In this document: positions 1 to 4,358 of the stretch, piece by piece
Numbering within the stretch: position 1 is the stretch's first letter
Layout of the letters: each line of letters starts with the position of its first letter
Notes under the pieces: generated by a model
Database searches by the model: none
What the model was told of the DNA's origin: nothing
The model's input: only the letters and a program-made list of their open reading frames with translations
Assembly (NCBI GenBank): GCA_046313675.1
Contig: JBKBXU010000325.1
Location: forward strand, 1-5,094
DNA: 5,094 bases
Reading direction: 5' to 3'
Origin: JBKBXU01 sp046313675
GTDB lineage: Bacteria > Bacteroidota > Bacteroidia > Cytophagales > Cytophagaceae
Translations under genes and position numbers: made by a program

Positions 1-460
1 TAATATCATATTTCTTTATCAGATCCCAATGGGGAAGTGCGTCAGCCGATAATTGAGGAAGCGTATCTACCTGATAAACGATTTCATTATCTTCGGCACT
101 TTTGCCTGCCGGAACGGAGGAATGGGGAAGGTTTGGCAATTTTACCAAAAGATCCTGAAGATCCTGTTCGATGGTATTTAAGCGATCACCTAATTCCTTT
201 GCTTTATCTTTAAGTCCGGATGTTTGCGCCTTGGCTTTTTCAGCTTCTTCTTTCTTGCCCTGCTTCATTAACTGCCCGATTTCCTTTGATATGGCATTTG
301 AATCAGCAAGTGTAGCATCCAGCTCCTGTTGAGTTTCTCTTCTTTGGGTGTCAATTTCAATCACCTGGCGGACGACTTCATCCCCTCCTTTAAAATTTTT
401 TTTATTAAGCCCCTGGATTATAGCTTCCGGGTTTTCCTTGATTTCAGATATTAATAACAT
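1..460 (-). CDS. serS: Seryl-tRNA synthetase, N-terminal part (cut by left edge)
   Basis: This cytoplasmic class II aminoacyl-tRNA synthetase charges tRNA-Ser (and tRNA-Sec where present) with serine using ATP. Reading leftwards from the ATG at 460, 153 codons are present out of the roughly 420 usual for the family. The protein opens MLLISEIKENPEAI, matching the family's start. Residues about 28-108 form the two-helix antiparallel coiled coil that grips the tRNA long variable arm; the turn lies around the Lys/Gly/Glu-rich stretch at 66-73. The link to the catalytic core follows at 109-150 (LPNLPHSSVPAGKSAEDNE, then LPHWDL), which is highly characteristic of SerRS. The catalytic motifs 1-3 lie outside the window. 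The start is well fixed: an in-frame TAG sits 12-15 bases upstream (plus-strand 473-475) with no other start between. No Shine-Dalgarno is visible. It diverges from rho. The identification rests on remembered family sequence, not a search. Confidence 0.95.
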   Translation of the reverse strand, partial: MLLISEIKENPEAIIQGLNKKNFKGGDEVVRQVIEIDTQRRETQQELDATLADSNAISKEIGQLMKQGKKEEAEKAKAQTSGLKDKAKELGDRLNTIEQDLQDLLVKLPNLPHSSVPAGKSAEDNEIVYQVDTLPQLSADALPHWDLIKKYDI

Positions 461-835
461 ATGTATAGTTTGCTATTCGGCTGTAAAAATATGTTTTTTT
501 GAATCTAAAAACTTAAAAAAAATCAGAATTGATTTAATAATGTGAATTATTTTTTGAGAAAAAACATTGTCAATATACAACATTGGCTATTGCCGCTGCG
601 TATATACAGGCATAAGAAGGCACTTTAATTTTAAAGCGAAACTTGTTTCTTATATTTACTTGAATTAATATTGCATAACCAATTAACAATTTTTGAGCTT
701 TATCTAAACAAGTTCATATCTTTTTAGTTTTAAACATAACCTTACTAAACAATCAGAATTAATCTTGGAAGACGTATTCATGCGTCTCACGCATTTTCAA
801 TTCCAATGAATTAATGTTTTTATTTTACTTATTTT
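461..835. other. Divergent intergenic region between serS and rho, including the rho leader
   Basis: This 375-bp AT-rich stretch contains no convincing gene. It must hold the promoters of both flanking genes, but I found no exact match to the Bacteroidota -7 element (TAnnTTTG) on either strand. The nearest plus-strand candidates are TATATTTA at 651-658 and a TA-TTTG pair spaced one base too wide at 548-556. Visible structure includes an inverted repeat ATATAC/GTATAT (573-578 and 600-605) enclosing a small GGC-TATT-GCC hairpin (585-594), and a hairpin cluster at 765-806 described separately. The stretch 701-750 is cytosine-rich relative to guanine (9 C to 2 G by my count), the composition favoured by Rho loading sites. 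The octamer GAATTAAT occurs three times (662, 756, 808), which may be chance in such AT-rich DNA. Confidence 0.6.
765..806 (+). promoter_or_regulatory. Possible structured rho leader with two competing hairpins
   Basis: Just before rho, ATGCGT (780-785) and ACGCAT (789-794) form a perfect 6-bp stem with a 3-base loop. The same CGTCT (783-787) can instead pair with AGACG (770-774) across an 8-base loop, so the two hairpins exclude each other. An outer pair, TTGGAA (765-770) with TTCCAA (801-806), can enclose the first hairpin. Being 30-70 bases upstream of the rho ATG, these could act in the leader RNA or as a protein-binding palindrome in DNA. In Escherichia coli, rho is autoregulated by Rho-dependent attenuation in its leader; whether anything similar happens here is inference. 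Confidence 0.35.
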
Positions 836-2461
836 ATGTACAACATTGAAGAACTAGAAGTACGGCTATTATCCGAGCTTAAGGAAATAGCTGAAGAAAT
901 GGGTATTGACAATTTCAAGAAGTTGCAGAAGAAAGAATTAATCTACAAGATTCTTGATCAGCAGGCTGTATTGCCTGAGAGCAAACTTCCACAGAAAAAA
1001 TCCAAAGCTGTTGCAGAATCTTCCGCTAATGCAGAATCTGTTCCCGAAGCAGAAGCTGCAGGAGAAGACAGATCCAGAAAGCCTCGTGTGAAGAGAATGA
1101 ATGTGAAGCATGTAGAAGCTACAGCCGGTGACGTGATGGAAAGTAATGATAATGAAGAAACATTTGAACCTTCCGTGAAAAAAGAAAAAGAAGAAGAGTT
1201 TTCCGCATTCAGTGGATCAAACGAATCCTCTACAAGCGAAACCTCCACAGAGGTACGTGAAGTAAGAGAAAAAGACAACAACCCAAGGCCTCCACGCAGG
1301 CAACCTGCCAACAACAATTCAGGACAGAATGTAAACATCAAAGATTTTGATGGGATTATCGTAAACTCCGGCGTGCTTGAAATCATGCAGGATGGCTATG
1401 GATTCCTTCGTTCTGCTGATTACAACTATTTGGCAAGTCCGGATGATATATATGTGTCGCCATCTCAGATCAAGCTATTTAGCTTAAAGACCGGAGATAC
1501 CGTAAAAGGGCAGATCAGGCCTCCAAAAGAGGGAGAAAAATATTTTGCGCTTTTAAGAGTAGAAAGTGTGAACGGGAAAACCACCGAGCAGATCCGTGAC
1601 CGTATTCCTTTTGAATACCTTACCCCACTTTTCCCTAACGAAAGACTTAATTTAAGTTCCAGACATAACCAGTTATCAACCCGTATACTTGACCTTTTTG
1701 CCCCGATTGGTAAAGGTCAAAGAGGTATGATTGTGGCACAGCCTAAAACCGGTAAGACGGTATTGCTTAAAGAAATTGCCAATGCAATTGCAGAAAATCA
1801 CCCTGAGGTACACCTTATGATCCTTTTGATCGATGAGCGTCCTGAAGAGGTTACCGATATGGCAAGAAATGTGAAAGCTGAAGTTATATCATCAACCTTT
1901 GATGAAACGGCAGACCGACATGTAAAAATTGCCAGCATTGTATTGGAAAAAGCTAAGCGTATGGTAGAATGTGGCCACGATGTGGTTATATTGCTTGACT
2001 CTATAACCCGTCTTGCCAGAGCCTACAATACCGTAGTTCCTTCTTCCGGAAAGATTCTTTCGGGTGGTGTGGATGCAAATGCATTGCATAAGCCAAAGAG
2101 ATTCTTTGGTGCAGCAAGAAACGTTGAAAACGGAGGATCATTGACCATCATCGCTACGGCTCTTATAGAGACCGGTTCGAAAATGGATGAAGTGATTTTT
2201 GAAGAATTCAAAGGAACAGGTAACATGGAATTGCAGCTTGACAGAAAGCTTTCCAACAAAAGAGTTTACCCTGCTATTGACGTTCCTGCATCCGGAACAA
2301 GAAGAGAAGACCTTCTTATGGATAAAGATGAATTGTCGCGCGTATGGATCCTAAGAAAATTCATGGCCGATATGACTTCTATGGAAGCAATGGAATTCCT
2401 GATCGATAGGATGAAAAACACCAAGGACAACATCGAGTTCCTGGTGTCTATGAACAACTAG
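836..2461 (+). CDS. rho: Transcription termination factor Rho with long charged linker
   Basis: Rho is a hexameric RNA-dependent ATPase that loads on unstructured C-rich RNA, translocates 5' to 3' and releases RNA polymerase. Residues 1-43 are the Rho N-terminal helical domain (MYNIEELEVRLLSEL, then KKLQKKELIYKIL). Residues about 44-168 are a low-complexity charged linker absent from E. coli Rho (419 aa), which accounts for the 541-aa length. The cold-shock-like primary RNA-binding domain spans about 173-245, with RNP1 aromatics Y188 and F190 and also Y236. The RecA-like motor spans about 270-541. Walker A is AQPKTGKT (301-308), the catalytic glutamate is E334 in LLIDERPEE, and Walker B ends at D388 in VVILLDSITR. 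The Q-loop is near 402-411, the R-loop lies around TGSK (446-449), and the arginine finger is R489. The residues equivalent to E. coli bicyclomycin contacts R212, S266, R269 and K336 are kept (R335, S389, R392, K459). No frameshift or missing key residue is seen. The start has no Shine-Dalgarno, but the conserved N-terminus fixes it. A strong terminator follows. Confidence 0.98.
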   Translation: MYNIEELEVRLLSELKEIAEEMGIDNFKKLQKKELIYKILDQQAVLPESKLPQKKSKAVAESSANAESVPEAEAAGEDRSRKPRVKRMNVKHVEATAGDVMESNDNEETFEPSVKKEKEEEFSAFSGSNESSTSETSTEVREVREKDNNPRPPRRQPANNNSGQNVNIKDFDGIIVNSGVLEIMQDGYGFLRSADYNYLASPDDIYVSPSQIKLFSLKTGDTVKGQIRPPKEGEKYFALLRVESVNGKTTEQIRDRIPFEYLTPLFPNERLNLSSRHNQLSTRILDLFAPIGKGQRGMIVAQPKTGKTVLLKEIANAIAENHPEVHLMILLIDERPEEVTDMARNVKAEVISSTFDETADRHVKIASIVLEKAKRMVECGHDVVILLDSITRLARAYNTVVPSSGKILSGGVDANALHKPKRFFGAARNVENGGSLTIIATALIETGSKMDEVIFEEFKGTGNMELQLDRKLSNKRVYPAIDVPASGTRREDLLMDKDELSRVWILRKFMADMTSMEAMEFLIDRMKNTKDNIEFLVSMNN

Positions 2462-2487
2462 TGTGCAATAATCCGTTTTTTAAATAG

Positions 2488-2521
2488 AAATGCTCTGGTC
2501 TTAGATCAGGGCATTTTTTTT
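2488..2521 (+). terminator. Rho-independent terminator downstream of rho
   Basis: The sequence from 2488 can fold into a 13-bp stem (2488-2500 with 2504-2516, two G-U wobbles) closed by a TTA loop. The outer AAATGC pairs with GCATTT, and an uninterrupted run of eight T (2514-2521) ends the element. It lies 27 bases after the rho stop codon, so it should end the rho transcript and insulate the peptidase gene downstream. The run of A before the stem gives weak bidirectional character, but no gene converges on it from the right. Confidence 0.9.
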
Positions 2522-2554
2522 GCGGTAAAAAAATATTCCGAAAAATATTGTGGC

Positions 2555-2562
2555 TATTTTTG
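2555..2562 (+). promoter_or_regulatory. Candidate Bacteroidota -7 promoter element for the peptidase gene
   Basis: TATTTTTG matches the TAnnTTTG -7 consensus of the primary sigma factor in Bacteroidota. It lies between the rho terminator and the ATG at 2577, where a promoter is expected. No TTG is present at the usual -33 distance; the nearest upstream TTTG (2519-2522) is too far. The predicted transcript start near 2567-2569 would leave a leader of only about ten bases. An exact match in AT-rich DNA may be accidental. Confidence 0.3.
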
Positions 2563-2576
2563 TAATTTGTCTGATT

Positions 2577-3398
2577 ATGGAAGAACTCCTGAATTTGTTT
2601 TATGCCGCGGTTACCATCTTTACGTTCCTCGTGGTGGTTTTTGCCATAATATTTGTTGTTTACACCAGGATTTCAGGAAGAACGTATCAGCCGTTTACGT
2701 TCATTAAGGGCGGCTTGGCATCTCCATACCGGCGACCTTTGGAAAAACATTTTCGGTACTATCAGCAGTTGTCAATTTCACAGAAAAGAGAATTTGAACG
2801 GAGGCTGAATAATTTTATTCATAACAAGTATTTTATTCCCATGCATGGCATGAAGGTTACAGCAGAGGTTAAATCGCTGATAAGTGCTTCGGCTATACAG
2901 CTTACCTTTGGCCTGCCGGAGATTTATTTTGTGCATTTCACCAAAATCCTGGTTTTCCCCGGACAGTACTATAACCGAAAGACCAATTCACGTCATAAAG
3001 GTGAGGTAAATGAAAATGGCGTTATAGCATTTAGCTGGCGAGATTTTGTGGAAGGATATATAAATCATGAGGACACATACAATGTAGGATTGCATGAAAT
3101 GGCGCACGCTTTGAGCTTGGAGAACCGCATTAAAAATCAGGAATACCGGTTTTTTGATGAGCAGAAGCTTAGACGGTGGACGGTGCTGGCGGATGCGGAA
3201 TTTGAAAAGCTTAAGATGGGGCACTCGTCTTTTTTGAGGGCTTACGCAGGAAGTAACAGAGATGAGTTTTTCCCGGTATGCATAGAGCATTTCTTTGAAC
3301 GTCCCGGGGAATTTAATTCGGAAGCTCCACAATTGTATCTGGCCTTATGTGATCTGCTTAACCAGGATCCTTTGAAGGCAAGCATGCCGGTAAACTAA
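2577..3398 (+). CDS. Membrane-anchored zinc metallopeptidase, MtfA-like (M90 family)
   Basis: A 273-residue zinc-dependent peptidase related to E. coli MtfA, a family M90 protein that binds the Mlc (DgsA) repressor. Numbering from the ATG, residues about 8-29 form one strongly hydrophobic membrane helix followed by Arg (positive-inside), so the catalytic domain probably faces the cytoplasm. The HExxH zinc site is H173-E174-M-A-H177 in the context NVGLHEMAHAL. The preceding ENGVIAFSWRDFVEG resembles the strand and loop found before HEFAH in MtfA. The further zinc ligand is probably E230 or E237 in RDEFFPVCIEHFFERPGEF, which parallels the MtfA segment ending in EYFF. The usual D after HExxHxL is replaced (HALSLEN). 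An in-frame GTG at 2550 would add nine residues, but it lies upstream of the candidate -7 element, so I prefer the ATG. No Shine-Dalgarno is seen. The gene is 33 bases from the next small gene and probably co-transcribed with it. The substrate is unknown, and a Mlc-related role is not implied in this phylum. Confidence 0.88.
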   Translation: MEELLNLFYAAVTIFTFLVVVFAIIFVVYTRISGRTYQPFTFIKGGLASPYRRPLEKHFRYYQQLSISQKREFERRLNNFIHNKYFIPMHGMKVTAEVKSLISASAIQLTFGLPEIYFVHFTKILVFPGQYYNRKTNSRHKGEVNENGVIAFSWRDFVEGYINHEDTYNVGLHEMAHALSLENRIKNQEYRFFDEQKLRRWTVLADAEFEKLKMGHSSFLRAYAGSNRDEFFPVCIEHFFERPGEFNSEAPQLYLALCDLLNQDPLKASMPVN

Positions 3399-3431
3399 AC
3401 AATTTGGGCCAGCAAGTATTTATATACCCCT

Positions 3432-3617
3432 ATGAGGGTTTCCAAAGACAAAATAAAGGGGTATGACAGTCCGTTAACAGTCGTTTTTCTTATGATCATC
3501 TGTTTTCCTGTTGGGGTATATGCCTTATGGATTACACCACGGATTCCGCGAACGGTAAAGCTGTTGGTTACCATACTCTTAGGGATCCTGATGCTATACC
3601 TGCTTCCGTATGTGTAA
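3432..3617 (+). CDS. Small two-helix membrane protein, function unknown
   Basis: A 61-residue protein of unknown role. A short charged N-terminus (RVSKDKIKG) is followed by a membrane segment at about 14-34 (SPLTVVFLMIICFPVGVYALW), a basic, proline-containing hinge (TPRIPRTVK, 35-43) and a second membrane segment at about 44-61 reaching the C-terminus. The FPVGVYALW stretch resembles the FPxGxYxxW pattern I recall in small uncharacterised membrane proteins of Bacteroidota and Firmicutes, sometimes fused to zinc-ribbon or other cytoplasmic domains; this is memory, not a search. The coding potential is supported by its clean hydrophobic architecture and its position 33 bases after the peptidase stop without an intervening terminator, which suggests an operon. 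The basic hinge would favour both termini outside if the positive-inside rule holds, but the N-terminal lysines conflict, so topology is uncertain. There is no recognisable Shine-Dalgarno. Confidence 0.75.
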   Translation: MRVSKDKIKGYDSPLTVVFLMIICFPVGVYALWITPRIPRTVKLLVTILLGILMLYLLPYV

Positions 3618-3747
3618 GAATATCCGGTGTATGTAATTTGGGTATTTACTTAATAAATTTTTTATTTAAAAACTTAATCCACTAAAGGCAATTTTATAAA
3701 TTAAATCATAAACTTTACGTTTATCTAAGTGGAAAACTCATTGTAAA
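3618..3747 (+). promoter_or_regulatory. AT-rich gap upstream of the LEA-like gene with a small palindrome
   Basis: This 130-bp gap has no gene and no clear terminator. It carries the perfect inverted repeat ATAAAC-TTTAC-GTTTAT (3708-3724), 24 bases before the ATG at 3748. That position suits an operator or a leader hairpin for the LEA-like gene. The repeat is AT-rich, so chance is possible. No exact TAnnTTTG element is present; TGTAATTTG at 3632-3640 is one base short of it. Confidence 0.3.
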
Positions 3748-4221
3748 ATGCGAACAATAAAACCGATTATTGGCCTTATACTGGCACTGTTTCTCTTTTC
3801 CCTATCCGCCTCGGCCCAGAATATGGATCTTAAGAATATCCGTGGGTTAAAAGTTGAAAAACTGGACGGAAACGAGCTAACCTTAAAATTCAATACCAGC
3901 ATTGATAACACCAGCGGCACATCTTTTGGGGTTAAAATAAAGAAAGGAAAAATCTATAAAAACGGGGAATACCTGGGCACCTTTCGTTTGATTGACAAAA
4001 TTAAAATTAAGGAGCCTGGCGTTCAAAATGTGGAAGTCAGGGTGCTGGTTATCATGGAGAACAAGCCCAATCTGTTGAAAGAGGGCTTGAGCATGCTTAC
4101 CGGAAACCACCCGGAAGTCCATGTAACAGGCGTTTTTAAGGCTACAAAATTTATTTTTTCCAAGAAGTACCCTTTTGAAATAAAGGAAAAAGTTTCTATG
4201 AAAAGTTTTATGGGGAGGTAA
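3748..4221 (+). CDS. Secreted LEA type 2-like (LEA14/WHy) domain protein
   Basis: A 157-residue exported protein. Residues 1-23 are a signal peptide: basic RTIK, a hydrophobic core (PIIGLILALFLFSL) and an ASA|Q signal peptidase I site. There is no lipobox cysteine, so it is probably soluble in the periplasm. The remainder resembles the LEA type 2 beta sandwich: alternating hydrophobic strands at 33-50 (VEKLDGNELTLKFNTSID), the family-like N-x-x-x-x-x-FGVKIKKGKIYKNGEYLGTF segment at 54-79, a KIKIKEPGVQNVEVRVLV strand pair, and a closing HVTGVFKATKFIFSKKYPFEI block. In the family the early strand is usually followed by an NP motif; here it is NT (N54-T55). Members are single-domain proteins linked to desiccation or stress protection in plants and are mostly uncharacterised in bacteria, so no function is claimed. 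The start has A-rich sequence just before it, as is usual in this phylum. The gene appears monocistronic. Confidence 0.72.
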   Translation: MRTIKPIIGLILALFLFSLSASAQNMDLKNIRGLKVEKLDGNELTLKFNTSIDNTSGTSFGVKIKKGKIYKNGEYLGTFRLIDKIKIKEPGVQNVEVRVLVIMENKPNLLKEGLSMLTGNHPEVHVTGVFKATKFIFSKKYPFEIKEKVSMKSFMGR

Positions 4222-4358
4222 AACAGGTAGGGGGATAGCTTACTATTTATTGCAGAGATCTCTTTTTTAAAATCTATTCACTTTTAATCCTGTTATTTTT
4301 CAACCTTTTATAAGGAAACAGGTTACATATCCATTGTGACTAAAGCTATAGGAGTGAT
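4222..4358 (+). promoter_or_regulatory. Intergenic region with AACAGG/CCTGTT/AACAGG competing repeats
   Basis: This 137-bp gap separates the LEA-like gene from the PAS sensor. AAACAGGT occurs twice (4221-4228, beginning on the stop codon, and 4316-4323). Between them CCTGTT (4289-4294) can pair with either copy. The downstream pairing encloses a further CCTT/AAGG stem (4304-4307 with 4312-4315). CCTGTT is followed by ATTTTT, so pairing with the upstream copy gives a weak terminator-like form with a long loop. A self-complementary AGAGATCTCT followed by T (4254-4268) is also present but makes only a short stem. No clear promoter was found. Confidence 0.3.
4350..4354 (+). promoter_or_regulatory. 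Shine-Dalgarno AGGAG before the PAS sensor
   Basis: AGGAG lies four bases before the ATG at 4359. It is the only good Shine-Dalgarno match before any start in this window. Spacing is slightly short. Since this phylum rarely relies on such sites, it supports the chosen start but may be coincidental. Confidence 0.5.

Noticed and set aside
461..502. Thirteen-codon plus-strand frame beginning next to the serS start
   Set aside because: It is too short, lacks a ribosome binding site, and overlaps the region expected to hold the serS promoter; chance is the simplest explanation.
348..545. Plus-strand 65-codon open frame over the serS start
   Set aside because: It lies opposite the well-supported serS N-terminus, encodes no recognisable pattern, and continues into AT-rich intergenic DNA. 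It is a shadow frame.
521..760. Direct repeat AATCAGAATT at 521-530 and 751-760, with three GAATTAAT copies
   Set aside because: In 375 bp of very AT-rich DNA a match of this length is not far from chance, and the copies have no regular spacing.
1178..1190. A-rich slippery-looking stretch (AAAAAAG) in rho that might cause programmed frameshifting
   Set aside because: The frame is AAA AAA GAA, not the A-AAA-AAG phase needed for a classical -1 slip, and Rho continues intact in the zero frame.
958..1386. Minus-strand 142-codon open frame inside rho
   Set aside because: It is the antisense reading of the repetitive charged linker of Rho, giving a Ser/Leu/Ala-rich low-complexity product, as expected from Glu/Lys/Ser codons on the other strand.
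1892..2457. Several 63-78 codon minus-strand frames inside the Rho motor domain
   Set aside because: They lie opposite highly conserved Rho ATPase sequence and have no domain or start-site support.
2988..3332. Minus-strand 114-codon open frame inside the peptidase gene
   Set aside because: It is antisense to the HExxH region and the downstream ligand segment, which are clearly coding on the plus strand.
3738..4122. Two minus-strand frames (60 and 79 codons) inside the LEA-like gene
   Set aside because: They are antisense to a gene with a clear signal peptide and strand pattern, and neither has recognisable features.
4254..4268. AGAGATCTCT followed by T run as a terminator for the LEA-like gene
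   Set aside because: The palindrome has no spare loop; with a realistic four-base loop only three base pairs remain, too weak for an intrinsic terminator.
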